Origin: Metaphire vulgaris
Taxonomy: Eukaryota > Annelida > Clitellata > Crassiclitellata > Megascolecidae
Assembly (NCBI GenBank): GCA_018105865.1
Contig: CM030835.1
Coordinates: 11,137,916 to 11,201,915 of the forward strand
Direction: 5' to 3'
Length of the DNA stretch: 64,000 nucleotides
Positions 11,289 through 24,700 of the stretch are shown here, piece after piece (the first letter of the stretch is position 1; each line of letters opens with the position of its first letter). The notes below the pieces were generated by a model that saw only the letters and a program-made list of their open reading frames with translations, was not told the DNA's origin and made no database searches. A program made the translations under genes and the position numbers.

Positions 11289-12405
11289 CTATACATAGCG
11301 AAAGAAGCACAAACCTCACATCTATCATCATCATCGTCGTCGTCGTCATCATCATCATCATCATCATCATCACTATCTCCGTAGTCGTCATCATCGTAGT
11401 CACCATCAACGTCGCTATGGTATAGTTACTGCAAGACTTGCATGTAATCAAGGAGTGGCAATTGTACACCTTTATGCCGTTTTTGGCGACAATGAGTATT
11501 TGCTTTTTTGCTTAAAATGGCAAAATGAAATTTTGCCATTCTAAGCAAATTCAGATTCAGTGAACAGAGTCAGCAGATTCAGTGAAAACCATCTTTCGCA
11601 TTCGACTAAAGAGATTGTCAGCCACTATGCATAATTGCATATCACTTCCCAGATTTCTCTGCGCTCAAAGAAAGTTGACGCTTACGAGAACAAGTGAGCG
11701 ACTCTGACTTCCTTTGAAAGGTACAAATGGACAGGACGACTAATTGTCTCCATACGCAGTAGATTTGGATTGGATCAATCATTTGTTGAGGTGTTTCGAT
11801 GGGAATATGTCAGAATCAATTCTCTAGCACTTCATAAGTTGCCTCCTCCCTCCACCGTTCAACCAGCGACTGTTCTTCTTGCTCACTGTTTCTTCTTATC
11901 GGCATGAGGTAAAGCAGCGTAACCGATGAAATGCTTCTTGTCAAGCGAACGTAACGCTTAGAATAAATGCGGTTAAAAGCATTTTGCCGAATCGGCTTAT
12001 ATTCGAACAGGCCTGAATAGAGGCAGGAACGACGTTCAATCGTAAATCTACCTCTGCAGCAGCACTGAACTATCGGTCTACTATAGGTCGTCAGGTTTCC
12101 TTTACAACGCCAAAGTTAGGCAGCGTAGGCCATTGCTAGCCTAAGATAAACGTCAAGCAAGAATTTAATAGCAATACCGTGTGCTATAGACAAACATTTT
12201 CAGTCGATGTGCTTCGTAATAGTAGGCCAAAGTAACCGGCGATATGTGCAGATGCTATATTGCCTTGTCGTGTGATCTATGTGTGCCACTGTCGCTCGCT
12301 AATTGTAGTGTGAGAGCAGACGGATGCACTATTGGCTTGAAGGGAATTTATTTTACGTATTACGGCGATCGTAGGACTTGCGTTGGTTTCATTACGAAAC
12401 TGCAC

Positions 12406-12448
<43 letters not shown>

Positions 12449-13421
12449 TCACTCACTCACTCACTCACTCACTTTCTGAAACAGAGAGGAAAGGCGACGA
12501 ATAATTTGCAGCGGTTGAAATCTCGATATCAGAACGATGAAGCAGCGATGATGATGATGATGATGATGATTATGATGATGATGATGGTTATGATGATGAT
12601 ATATTTCGAATGAAGGTGCACCCAGTGTTTATTCTAGCCACCCTTGACATTGGAGGGGGGGGAGTTTGAAATGTTTGGGGGAGAAGGCTTGTCTGCCCAA
12701 AATCCTTGACGAGCAAAAAAAGGTCATCACGTCCTTTCTTTTCTTTCAAATACTCTTCTATATGGTCATATCCTTCTCTTTTCCCCTTTCCAACCTCTCC
12801 AAAATAAAAAACCCTCTCGTCACACTTTAGGGGGGAAATTTCCATTCCCCAATGCAACATATATAAATTGGGGGGGGGGATTTTCAAACTTGGGAGGGAA
12901 AGCCCCCTTCCCCTCCAAAAAAATAAGGGCCTAGAATAAACACTGGGTGCACCGTTCATGAAAGTCTGCCAGAGAATATTGATGTTTGTGGAAGTGGTGA
13001 AGAAAAGAAAGACAATGTCTTCGTTGAGATATTATAATTATTTCCGGTTTTATGACGATGATAGTGATGTTTTTTTTGTTGATGTCGATGATGATGATGA
13101 TGATGATGGCGTTTATATATGCTACCAGAGTTTTGTCGTTACTGATTATCTCAAGAAAGTATGCTTTTCCCCGCCGCCCTATATATCATCATGCCGATGA
13201 TATCAACGTCTCTTTCAACCTTGGAGATTCGAAGGCGATGGCTATTCCCTCACCTGGATCAGCTTGTGTTTGAGTTCCTTGCCCCTGGCGGCGTCCAGCT
13301 TCTCGCTCTCGACGAAGCGCTCGGCCATTCCCTCGAAATCCTTCTGCGTGATCGCTCCGTCCTTGTCGAAGTCGATCCGATTAAAGTAGGTCTTCATCCT
13401 TCTCTCCCAATCGGCAGACAT
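10923..13421 (-). CDS. SCP: Sarcoplasmic calcium-binding protein (SCP)
   Basis: Two coding exons, 13421-13254 and 11288-10923, joined in phase 0 (donor GTGAGG, acceptor CTATGTATAG), encode a complete 177-residue protein, the usual SCP length. Start ATG at 13421-13419; stop TGA at 10925-10923. The sequence has three canonical EF-hand loops: DFDKDGAITQKD (residues 17-28), DANGDGFIQRDE (106-117) and DTNHDGQLSKEE (140-151). The second site is degenerate, as in invertebrate SCPs. MKTYFNRIDFDKDGAIT and the ending VFWGPLI are strikingly like annelid (Nereis) SCP. SCPs are cytosolic Ca2+/Mg2+ buffers abundant in fast invertebrate muscle. The 2-kb intron carries a hAT MITE and microsatellites. Confidence 0.93.
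11289..13253 (-). other. SCP intron
   Basis: Contains ATC/GTC repeats (about 11318-11372), a CT-CA-CACT array (12413-12473), GAT repeats (12549-12600, 13088-13108) and a hAT MITE. No exon was recognised. Confidence 0.7.
12623..12945. mobile_element. hAT-type MITE in SCP intron, carries the shared 20-nt module
   Basis: Begins CAGTGTTTATTCTAG and ends CTAGAATAAACACTG. The 8-bp duplication GGTGCACC is perfect (and itself palindromic). Contains TTGACGAGCAAAAAAAGGTC near 12707, a variant of the module shared by many elements in this window. Confidence 0.85.
13254..13421 (-). CDS. SCP: SCP exon 1 (start codon and EF1)
   Basis: 56 codons from ATG, MSADWERRMKTYF through KHKLIQ, ending at donor GTGAGG. 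The start matches the N terminus of known SCPs, and no upstream in-frame methionine is needed. Confidence 0.93.
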
Positions 13422-13607
13422 TTTGCTCGGATTTTTCGAGTAGCGCAACGCACACGCACCGGAATCGAGACTGGAAACACCGACGACGACGACGACGACG
13501 ACCGCTTCGACGGAACTGGCAGACGGCGGAGCGCGGACGGCGGCGTTATGACAAGCGCTGAGCGAGAGCCGGAGCGGGAGTCGACCGACGGTGGGGAAGA
13601 CGGCGAC

Positions 13608-13622
13608 AGTTATAGGAGCATC
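13608..13622 (-). promoter_or_regulatory. Possible TATA box of the SCP gene
   Basis: The minus strand reads GCTCCTATAACTG about 190 bp ahead of the SCP start codon. With a transcription start 25-30 bp downstream it would leave a 5'UTR of about 160 bp. No initiator could be confirmed, so this is a guess from position and motif. Confidence 0.3.
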
Positions 13623-13765
13623 GCGCCTCCGCCGCCGCCGCCTCGGAAGAAGACGAAGAAGAATTCGGATATAGATACTCACTCCAGGTACCCGAATAGG
13701 CCTCCTCCGCCTGGACGAAGAAAGAGCCGCATCAAATATATCACCTATACCTATATACAGTACAC

Positions 13766-13768
<3 letters not shown>

Positions 13769-13851
<83 letters not shown>
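13769..13851. repeat. TA microsatellite upstream of SCP
   Basis: About 80 bp of uninterrupted TA. It gives false IYIYIY frames on both strands. Confidence 0.95.
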
Positions 13852-13853
<2 letters not shown>

Positions 13854-14636
13854 TGTGTAGTCCGTACACTGCGCTGTCATGCAGGCGCTCTGTAAAGAAG
13901 CTTGATTCACTGATACGCTAACTATGAGTGAGAGAGAGAAAGACAGAGACTGAGACTGATTGCTCCTTTATTAGCCATTAGCCAATGTGGACTACTCTGA
14001 GTTCCAGAGCTATCAGAGTTTATTTACTTGGACCACCTCTATTCAGCTCCGTCATTTAACACGGCCTGGGTTTCGAGGCCGTGGGAGAGAGAGAGAGACA
14101 GACAGACAGACAAACATAGGCAGATAGGCAGACTGAGACAGAGACAGAGACGGACGGGCGGACGGACTTACGGATGGATGGGTAGACGTATAGACAAACT
14201 GACAGACAGACAGACAGATTAGATAGATAGGTGGATGGATAAAAATATAACTCCGTCTTCCTTTCTTCTGTCTTTGATTCACCCGTCCGCACCGAAGCTA
14301 TAACAATTATTAATTAGGTCTCTTATTGTAGCTTAGTAAAAACACGAGATGAACAGTTTGGGTTTCGGAGGAGGATGCCTACGTTATTCTTTCCGCATCC
14401 ATTACCGTGCATTTATATCGTTCCTCAGCCGATCTCTTCTCTTTTTCCTCTTCCTCCTCATCTTCGTCCCTCCTCCTTCCCCTCCTCCGTTTCGTTTATT
14501 TTCTGCGCGAAGGCCAGCGACGGTATTCTTTTTGCGATTGGATTTAACAGACGAACGGTTATTAACAGGTGTGCGAGCAAACGGCACCTCGAAGATCAAT
14601 GACGATGTCCAATGACCGAATAGGCATATGGATCTT

Positions 14637-14651
14637 TCTCTCTCTCTCTCT

Positions 14652-14706
<55 letters not shown>

Positions 14707-14711
14707 GCGCG
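14637..14711. repeat. CT/CA compound microsatellite
   Basis: CT repeats followed by CA and CG dinucleotide repeats. Confidence 0.9.
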
Positions 14712-15140
14712 CGCGTTGAACGTTCAGTCCATCGGAGAATAAATTATGCGAGAGAATTAAGTCCAAGTAATGTCGTTATTCAGCAGTCGATGCCAACATG
14801 GTGTTTGAGCTTTTATTTTTTAAAATTACATTTTGCTGCTTATTCGCCTGCTACTGCTCAGTCACTCGCGTACTTACTTACTTATTTATGTACTTACTTG
14901 CATAACTGCAGAGCCTTTTATTGACGGCGCAATCTTTATCTTCGTGCCGCGTTTCAGTATTAACGAGAACGTTAATGTCGTGTACATTAACGTCCCTCAC
15001 ATATATTTCTGGGACTGGTACACTCTCAGTCTAACTTTTTACAGATCGTTGTGTGTATGAATGCAAATAGGCCTATGAAACACACACACACACATATATA
15101 CATATAAAATATATATATATGTATATATTATATATGCATA

Positions 15141-15330
15141 CAGTAGAACTTCGCCATAACGATCTCGGTTATAGCGTATACACGATTATAACGCACCGCC
15201 ATGTACGGTCCTGTGTGATGCCACTGATGCGCTACCGTATTGGATGGTTTTGGATACAACGTACCTCGGATATTAGCCTACACACTAAGCTTTACAGACC
15301 CGCTAAATGCGTTATAACGAAGTTCTACTG
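15141..15330. mobile_element. Pogo-type MITE, copy 3
   Basis: CAGTAGAACTTCG left end and CGAAGTTCTACTG right end flanked by TA on both sides. 190 bp, about the size of the copy at 2265. Confidence 0.85.
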
Positions 15331-15637
15331 TATGCAATATCGTTCAAGATAGCAGCCTGAAAAGCCGTCATAATTTATACCTGTATACTGGAGTCAATCC
15401 TTGATAAGACCCTTCAAAAGATCCGTCGCTTGTCAATCTGAAGGAAGCGATGTCCAAGGTGAAACCTGGTTTAAGCCGATCAAAGCAAGTGAAAGCAAGT
15501 GGAAACCCTTCCATCGGATGCACGCATGTAATCCTCCAGCCGCTGATCTTGATAATTTTGTGAGAGGTAAAAATCTCGAACCGATGATTTTAGAAGTCCT
15601 CGCCAAGGACGCTAAAGGATTATGATTGATACGGATA

Positions 15638-15791
15638 CAGCAGAATTTCGTTATTACGTACTGTGAAATTTAGTACGCTATATGATCCCTGATACGTGAT
15701 ATTCAAATGCCATCCAATGCGGTAGCGCATTACACGAGACCGTATACATTGCGTGCGTTATAGCCGAGTCCGTTATAACGAAGTTCTACTG
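15638..15791. mobile_element. Pogo-type MITE, copy 4 (diverged)
   Basis: Left end CAGCAGAATTTCGTTATTAC (diverged), right end ACGAAGTTCTACTG, TA on both sides. Shorter than other copies through internal deletion. Confidence 0.75.
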
Positions 15792-15804
15792 TATACGTGA
15801 CCCA

Positions 15805-15807
<3 letters not shown>

Positions 15808-15877
<70 letters not shown>
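15808..15877. repeat. ATT microsatellite, probably a retrotransposon tail
   Basis: About 70 bp of ATT directly abutting the 3' end of the minus-strand non-LTR fragment at 15873-16072, so it is likely its 3' tail. Confidence 0.85.
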
Positions 15878-16072
15878 TGAATCCGTTTACTGTTTCAACT
15901 GTCACTCCCACCTCGTCCAAACTTTTCCATTTGTCCACAACCCTGGCACTAAAAAATTTCTTTCTTGGACCCACCCTCTGCTTAAATAATTTGCATTTGT
16001 GGCCTCTTGTGCTGCTATAGTGTGCCATACTGACATTGACTTTGTGTACAGGTAACGACTCAGATAGCAATA
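15873..16072 (-). mobile_element. Non-LTR retrotransposon 3' fragment (reverse transcriptase C-terminal region)
   Basis: The minus strand encodes TRGHKCKLFKQR, KKFFSARVVDKWKSLD and VETVNGFK, the conserved end of the reverse-transcriptase ORF of CR1/L2/RTE-like LINEs. It is 5'-truncated and runs straight into an AAT-type tail. The family cannot be fixed from this short piece. Confidence 0.7.
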
Positions 16073-16515
16073 ATGATTAGAGATAGAGAACTGTGCTTGA
16101 TCGAGGACCAGACTCAAAAGTTGCATCTTATCCACGCACAAGCTTATCCTCCTATCAATGCACCTGATAATCACAGTCATTGCGTGGCAACTGGGCCAGT
16201 TGCCCCAAATTCCGATTCGGTTCCTGTCTGTTCAAGGTTCGTAAGTCATTGTCAGAACGAACTCCCGCTACCAACTCGCGGCACCCTAGCATCATCTTCC
16301 GTTCCTCGTTGACCTGTCAATGTGGCTACAATTTTCTTGCGAAGGACCGCTTCTAAAGGACTTAGTACCAGATTTCTACACGGCAGCGAGTCCTTTCTAT
16401 CATCCGAGCGGATTTTAACATCGCCACCTTCGGACCTTCATTGGCATGTCAGCGTTGTTAAAGCGCTTTTGATTTTGGTATTTTACTATGTTACAGCGCT
16501 ATAGAAATTGTCCTG

Positions 16516-16639
<124 letters not shown>

Positions 16640-17576
16640 TGAACAGCAGTTTGAACAATTCTGAACAGAGCCGAGCGAACGACAAAGTCGGTTCGCAATG
16701 GTTTAAGACAGTTTCGGCATTTCGCCAAAATATCGACACAAGTAGGCCCTATTTCTTCAACGGGAAAAGCCAAATTCTCTGGAAGACCTAGTTATGGCAA
16801 CGCTATCGTGACTTTTCCAGGAGCAGCGGTTATAGAGAGAGCATGACAGCAGGAGCCAAGGTAAAGGTGGCGAAAAGATATTAATGAGTTCTGAAATGGC
16901 AGACGGCAGGTGGTGGAGGTAGGTCCGACACGGAGTTGCCTTTTGCCAATGCCAGCAATGTTTGGCCCTGTTCCCTGTGCTTGGAGAAGAGGAGTTTGAG
17001 GGGGGAAAGGGGTAGGTGGGTGAGAAGATAGTCAAGCTACATCTCGTCACTGGAGTCTATAAATCTACTAGAATTTTTAATGAGGAATACACAATGGCCG
17101 ATATATCTACTCACCTGAAAAAGATTTAGTCAGTCAGCCAGCCAGTCAGCAGTCAGTCAGACAGACAGCAGTCAGGCAGGCAGTCACTGAGCGACTGAAA
17201 TAGTAATTAAGTGGGTAGGCTGCTTAGTCGGCCAGTATTTCACAGACCTATGTTTCCTATGTTTGAAAATAAGGTTGAAACAATTTTAATGCGTGAGACT
17301 CTAGACGAATGACATCTATTGATTCAACTGCTTTTTTATTTGAGAAGATAATGGTTCGCTGAAGAAAATTCTCTCGAATTCCACGAGATTGGTAAAACTC
17401 GCCTACAATGACTTACTGCTTTAGACAAGATATTGGGATTTGGGAAGGTACTTTCGTCTAGAATAGATAAGTCGCTCGTAGAAGGAATCCTTCGCGCGAT
17501 ATCAATTTAAGGCACGCATCATTCGCCAGGTGGAGCCAGAGACTATCTGATATCAACACAAATATACAGTAGAAAT

Positions 17577-18141
17577 TCGCTATAACGTACATAACGCACT
17601 ATTGCAAAAATTTAGTACGCTGTATCTGAGATACGTTTTATCCAAGATCATCCAATGCGATAGCGCATCACACGGAACCGTATACATCGCGGTGACTTAT
17701 ATAGGGCTGTGCTGCGATCGCATATTTAACAAATTTTTTAAATGCGCGTATTTTCAGCTGTTTTCTCCGCATGTGCAATTTCTGCACAAATATACGGTAA
17801 TTTTATACGCATTTTTGCCATTTTCGTCACATAGTATATATGGCACTTTTTCCCATTTCTCTGACATGGGCATAGATTTACAGGGATCCAGCGCCTGTCC
17901 GGGTGATCTTGTTCTCTCCCTTTTTCACCGAAAAACACTGCAACTTCCGCAAATATGTGGCTCATAAATGGGAAATTTCAAATTTGGTCGCAAAGATGGG
18001 AAATTTCAGCATTTACCCTACATATTAGGACTTCTGAGTCCCTCATATTTCCCGAAAATTGGCCGCATCGAACCTATACAGTAGTCACAGTAAAAACCGA
18101 GTATGGGCCTTAGCCGAGTCCGTTATAACGAAGTTCTGCTG
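17577..18141. mobile_element. Pogo-type MITE, copy 5, with internal insertion
   Basis: Left end CAGTAGAAATTCGCTATAAC and right end AACGAAGTTCTGCTG with TA flanks. Its middle is expanded by about 370 bp (roughly 17705-18085) of unrelated sequence that begins and ends with TATAGG-type inverted words, suggesting a second element inside. Confidence 0.7.
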
Positions 18142-18771
18142 TATTTCGTTGAGGTCTTGGGTCTTGCCCAGTGCGTATCGACAAATGTATGTCAATGCAA
18201 CATTTTAAAAATTAATTTACCCACCCCAAAATTCTAGGACAAGTTTAAACAGTGTTTCCTCTTACGACAGATTGCTTTTGTAGAAACATGTGTGTCCACT
18301 GAGATGATTTGAGTTGAGGCGGCTAAGTCTGCCAGTTGTGGGGGTGGGAGATGGACCGCCCTAGAAAATAAACTGTTAATTGCACTGGTGTCTTCTACCA
18401 CAGGTGACGCGTGGATGAAACTACTAGTTAGTGTAGATGAGGGTAACCATCCCCATTTTAAAAAATTAGAACCAAATTCATTGCAATCAAACTGCTCGCT
18501 TTTTAATTTTGTGTGTTCTCTCAGCCCCCATAAATGTGTAGAATGTGGGAGTTCTTCTGTACTAAACCGGGGTTTCTCACACGCTATATACTTGGAGCTG
18601 GATAGAATCAGTTGAGACTTAATGGTTGAGAGTCTGCGGCACTTGTTAAATCGGTTCTTACATAAAATTTAAGGCGTCTATTGTAGCACACTCGATGATA
18701 AAAAAAACCGTCGGCCTTCAACGTCTGTCAGCGAAGTCATAAGCCAGTCAGAGTCAATCAGAACCAGCCAA

Positions 18772-18786
18772 TCAGCCGCTCGGTGA
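18772..18786 (+). promoter_or_regulatory. Possible CCAAT box of the spalt-like gene
   Basis: CAGCCAATCAGCC matches the NF-Y core about 385 bp ahead of the spalt-like start codon, in a locally GC-richer stretch (18770-18960). The transcription start is not visible, so the link is positional. Confidence 0.3.
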
Positions 18787-19162
18787 CTCCATTGTTATCT
18801 CCATCTGACTTTGGCGGCTGGTTAGAGCGCGGGGGCCACAGCCAAGGGTCATTAGCGCCGGCTCTGGTACCCTTTCCTAGCAGCCCCACACACCTTTTCG
18901 TGCCCCCATTCGGGGCGACGACGACATGACTGACGAAAAGACACGCAGTCGCAGTCAGTGCTACAAAGTCGCAGCCTTTGGAATTTTCTGACTGATTCGT
19001 GTGTGAGGGGCTTTCATGGGTCGTTGCGGTCTAGAAGTAGGCCTATATAGCTGACAGATTCAGTTCTAGTATTTTTTCCATTTTCGTTATCATATCTCCT
19101 CTCGTCTTTACCAGACATTTATACGCCTGGCGCCGTTTTGGGAAAACGTTCATTTGCGTCTA

Positions 19163-19238
19163 ATGGCCCGAAGAAAACAGTTCAAGCCACGACAATTCAA
19201 CGACCTCGAAGTGGAAAGCGAAGGCAAGAGGACGGACG
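19163..19238 (+). CDS. sall: spalt-like exon 1 (NuRD-recruiting motif)
   Basis: ATG at 19163 followed by 25 codons plus one base, ending at donor [18 protein letters not shown] matches the SALL N-terminal motif in sequence and position, and SALL genes typically have such a short first coding exon. The remaining residues are acidic and basic ([12 protein letters not shown]). Confidence 0.85.
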
Positions 19239-19669
19239 GTAAGAAATGGGAACATACATCGGACGGACAAAGAGGTCACTTTTGAAACACACGACCTCAC
19301 GTCCTATTAATTAATCTCTAATCACTTATAGGTAGGTAAGTTAGCAAGTAAGCATCCCTTACATGCTCTTTCAGAGGTTAAAGGAGGTCGGGGTCATTTA
19401 CAAATTTTAGCCCCATTACGCTTAATATGAATCTAGAGCTTTAAGAGAATTACAACAAATAATTTATATAGGCCAATTATTTTGAGGCCCGTTTTAAAGC
19501 AGAGGCCAGGGCCAAGTGACCCGCCTGGCCTCTCTGATAGGGCCTGATCACTTTTTTCGACCAACCGTAATTTTTAGTTTAGGCATATACGCCTGCCATA
19601 ATTATGAACTGCCGACGTGCTGTATTATATGCGATATACTTACTATATACAGTACTACACGTACTAATA

Positions 19670-19740
<71 letters not shown>

Positions 19741-19857
19741 CTATGGTTTTAAGTTTTTAACCAGTCGTTTACATTAACAAACGTGTAGGCCTATTCAGAC
19801 CATTTCGGCTGCAAACATGATTAATATTACGATTGTCTGTAACTCATCGTTGTCATC

Positions 19858-19893
<36 letters not shown>

Positions 19894-20376
19894 GTCGTCG
19901 TCGTCGTCACCATTGAATTCTCAATGAATCTTTATATCAGAAGTGCCGCTACAAGAAAGACCGTTTTCATATTTAGATAAGAAATTCAAATCAGCAGAAT
20001 TGTACATGTAAGGTTAAACGACGACAGGGAGTCAAAGGGGAAGTGGAGGGAGAGAAAGGAAGAGGACGAGAGAGAAAGGAGGAGGAGGAGGAGGAGGAGG
20101 AGGAGGAGGAGGAAAGGAAAAGACGGCGAAGGTACAGCGTATGCACTGAAAGTAAATCAAAACTGTTGCTATCGAACTTACGGCCATAGAAGGAAATGGC
20201 AGCGATAAGGAACGATAGATAACGAAAGACGAAAACGAAGTCAGAAGGCGCTCTTAAGACAGCATACACACAACAATTCAGTATGTCAGCAGCTGCTATT
20301 TCACTCTGTCTGTCCTTCCCTCTGTCAGTCAGTCTGTCTGTCTCAGTCTCTCTCTGTCTCAGTCTCTCTCTGTCTG

Positions 20377-20465
<89 letters not shown>

Positions 20466-21749
20466 CTGAACTACTATGAAATTACTTCTGACAAATTTTG
20501 TCCCTAGCTTCCAGAGAGTTTCCGTGTCTGTATTTCCGCTGTCGATGGGGACTTATAGATGTCTAAGGTTTTTGGCATCGAGACGCAGACGACGTTGGTG
20601 GTCTGCCACGTGACAGGTGACAGGAGACTGTACCCCGGTAGGGGCCTGACCGTAAATGCCTCTTCTACTGTCGCCAGTCTCTCTTGCGTCTGCGATCCAT
20701 CGCATCAGTTCAGACGCAGATTTCAAATGTTCGACCAAAGAACTATCAAAACCGTTGTTTACACATACTGTACGTACGTTCATGCGTACATACGTAAGTA
20801 AGTAATTGAGTAAGTAAGACAACGAAATTTCTATAGCGCCTCCCGAAAGCTTCGCTCAGTGAGCCAACGTCTTCACGAGCATACATGCGCACATGCATAC
20901 ATACATACATACATACATACATACATACATACATACATACATACATACATACATACATACATGCATACATACATACATGTCTACCTCACTGGCTGTCCCG
21001 AGGACGCGCCTCTGCACCCTAAGGGACCGCGAATTTCATGTGGCTGCCGCTAGGGCCTGGAATGGCTTAGCCTACCTCCATCCGTTCAACTCTCTCTTTC
21101 GCTCAACATTTTCAAAAAGAACTATAGCTAAAGACAGACTTGGTTGTTCAGCACTAGTTATGAACTTTATAACTCTGTAATGTGTTCACGCAGTTCACCT
21201 GCGGACGAGTAAGTTACTTACTTACATACCTACAATCCTACATACATACACGCATACATATTTAATTCTGACGTAATGAATGACGTCACACGTTGTCATC
21301 TCGATCAAACATTCGCTAGGCTAAATCATGTGGCGCCCGATTCGATGAGATGCTATATATACTAAGCACTTTCAGTAGCACATTTTCAATTGCTATAAAT
21401 TGCAACATGCAAAACGCCCGCTCCTTCTGTATTCGACCACCAGTACAGCAACACCTCTCTATAGCACCCCCGCCCCCACTGTCACCGATTTCTTGCTTTT
21501 AGTGGAAGAAAATTGTTTTTCAATGTCAAAACCATAAAATTTATACGCTTGCTGTGCGTCGATCGTATATCGATCTCTTGAAAAGCGCGGGTCATAATTA
21601 AAAAGTGTTAAGTTTTGACGCGTCGCCACTTACTGCGTTCCTTCTAAATCGACAAATTTCAGCTCAAAGTCAAAATTTCAAGGATTTTGACAGATTTCAC
21701 ATTTGTAAGCAATATACGAGCAGTGCTCATTTTATTTCAATTACATTCG

Positions 21750-21794
<45 letters not shown>

Positions 21795-24700
21795 GTGCTG
21801 TGGCTATTGCCGTATACTATACAATGATGAAATTGTGTAATAAAAAAAAAAACACCAGCCGTTAATTTTCGTATCGTCTTTTCATCTTCGCCCAAAGAAC
21901 AGACGATACAGTTCTGACTTTGATACTGAATCTCGGTTCAAGATTTTCAAATGTTTCGTCACGAGTACAAAACAGGTTTGCGTCGGTTTTTAGTTATGTT
22001 TTAGTTTTAGTTATCAGAATAAACGACAAACAGGTCGGTAAAGCTGCGAAGTTGTGATAGACTTTGCATATATGCTGTACACTGTACAGCCAATGGGCCA
22101 TATAAGCTTGGGCGTACATAGAAATTTTTCCAGCGGGGTGCAAAACAGGGTCTTGTGACGAAAGACATGAAAACATTTTCCAGGAGGGTGCAAGTTCATC
22201 GGATTCTTATATACATTCATATTTTAACTTCATACTATTGGTTACTTTTTAGTAATTCTACTTTTTCAAAACTCCACAATTTTTCCAGGGGGTGATAATG
22301 CACCCCCTCCAGACGCCCATGACTATAAGTCAGGCTGTCATTGAGGTCTAAGACGGTATAGTCTCAGTCTCAATAGACCAGGGATATTCGACTAAATTTT
22401 ATGAAGAGTCAAATTGTTATGACTGGTACCCGAGGCCCGTAGGTAAGGTGCACAAATTTTCAGTTAAAAATATAGATTATAAGTAATAGAAAACAGGTAA
22501 GTTGAAAACAAGACATTTAAGAATATTTCGTATGTATCAGAAAAAAGTCGTTGATCGTTTCAATGTCTTCTGGGGTCATTTCACACACACACACACACAC
22601 CTCTGGCGGGCCGAATTTGGTTCGCGGGCCGCCATTTGAATACCCCCGCAATAGACCGATCAAATCTCCCTCTCTATCTCTCTCTCTTTCTCTCACTCTC
22701 TGTTTCTGTCTCTGTCTGTCTCTCTCTCTCTCTATGTAGTTTCTTAAAAGACGATTATTTCGCAACACTTTTCAGTTTTCCTTCTCGCTTATCAATGAAA
22801 ATCCATTTGTTTTAAACTGGAACGACCCCATCTGTTAACTGGTGTAACCCCACGGGGTGGTCGTGTCAAACAGAGGTCCGGGTGGTCGTTCACTCGTCAC
22901 GCCCGGAAGCCACATGTCACGACGATTGCCCGTTCGGCAATCGCATTTATTTGGCGTCATCACTTTCTGGTCATTTTACCGTTTTCCCCTTTTCACCCGA
23001 GCCGTGAACCTTGACAGATCGTCACCCCGGGAATATGATCCTCGCCCGACAACCAGCCCCCTCAGTTAACCCTCGGGTTTCGACAATGGAGTGCGGAGCG
23101 GTGTCTTGGCTATCCCTAAGATCTTTCGGTCGGAAAATTGTCGATTTTCATTTGCAGTGGTCAGACGGTCAATAAAGTCTTTGAAATCGGGGCAGACATT
23201 TCGCCGGTGGGGTCACAAGAAAGACCCAGCTGCCTCCAGGGCATACACCCGGGGTGAATTATGACCAGCAAACCATCAGTGAGGAGCAATTTTCGAGGAG
23301 TGAAACTCAGATGTGACGTCGATTTTGGGCGCATTTCGAGCGATGAAATATTGACCTTTGGTTGACCAAAGACACTGAGTAATCAAGATTTCCAGTGCTT
23401 CAGAATTTATATAGCGCGAATTGTTAAACTAAACGAACACGTTTGTATTATTGGCGCACATGGCCAGAAAGACTTTTATGCCATAAATCTTTTAAAAATA
23501 TTCCATAATCTTCATTAGACGAAAAAATTGTTTGATCCTTGAAAATTTGATAGGCCTACTTTTGAAGCAAAAACAAAACTTGCGAAAATCAATCTGAGTT
23601 CAACCAAATTTCGCCTCATCCGTAATTATGCGAACTTTCATTTGCTGAATAAACGGGGGAGGGTAAGAGGGGACAAAAGTCTTAGACCAATAGCAGCGGA
23701 AACACTCTGGTACTGCGTATCCATAGCCTCGTTTTGAGCGAATTCCATTCTGACGAAGTTTATCAAACCTCTTATAAACGCTAGGCTATGGTGCGTCAAA
23801 CCTTGCGACGCTTGCAATAAAACGATTTAGGGCCTAAGTCTTGGCGCTGACGTCCTGTTGCTAAAATTTTTATCAAGTATCGTTATTAATTAATTGAAGT
23901 AACCTAGCTGACTCTTGCCCTATAACCAGGCTAGAGGACGGTGGATTACAAACTTTACACACAGCTGATAATGTCGCAATCAAATGGCTGACATCATTTA
24001 GCGCATTAAGCATTCGATAATAATATAATAATGCGAACTTTACACAGTTAATTCGGGTGTTCAGCACTGACGAAAAAATTATTCCTATGCTCCCAGTTGC
24101 TACAGAATTTCTCTTTCTGCCTGCTCAAGGGCTTCAACTTTACCCAATTCTGACACGATCCCGCAGTTTCTGAGTCAATGTGTGGGGGGGGGAGAAGGGC
24201 GAAATCCTCGAATTTTGGACCCGCTGTTTAATGTTCGACAACGATCGGGCTAAACGACAGATGAATGCTAAGCGTCGACCGTTAGATTGAGCCGCCGATG
24301 GGTCGCTTAACCTTAAAACGTCCCATAAACAATGCACACGTGGACTGCGTCAAACCTTTTCTGCTCAAAATTTTATCAAGTATCGACTTTTTCTAAGAAT
24401 GCGACCCGGGTCCAGGAGACCAACGACCCCCTCCCACCCATCGACCCCGCCTGGCCCCCAGAGAGGTTGTCACCGAGGCTTCTGGCTCCCTTGTCAACAG
24501 GACGTCAGCGCCAAGACTTAGGCCCTAAATCGTTTTATTGCAAGCGTCGCAAGGTTTGACGCACCAGAAGCCTAGCGTTTATAAGAGGTTTGATAAACTT
24601 CGTTAGAATGGAATTCGCTCAAAACGAGGCTATGGATACGCAGTACCAGAGTGTTTCCGCTGCTATTGGTCTAAGACTTTTGTCCCCTCTTACCCTCCAC

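Noticed and set aside
13242..13910. Long minus-strand frame with an IYIY run upstream of the SCP start
   Set aside because: Only the part from ATG 13421 is SCP; the rest is 5'UTR and TA microsatellite read as protein.
20893..20976. Regular repeat array as a possible CRISPR
   Set aside because: Continuous CATA units without spacers in a eukaryotic genome: a microsatellite.
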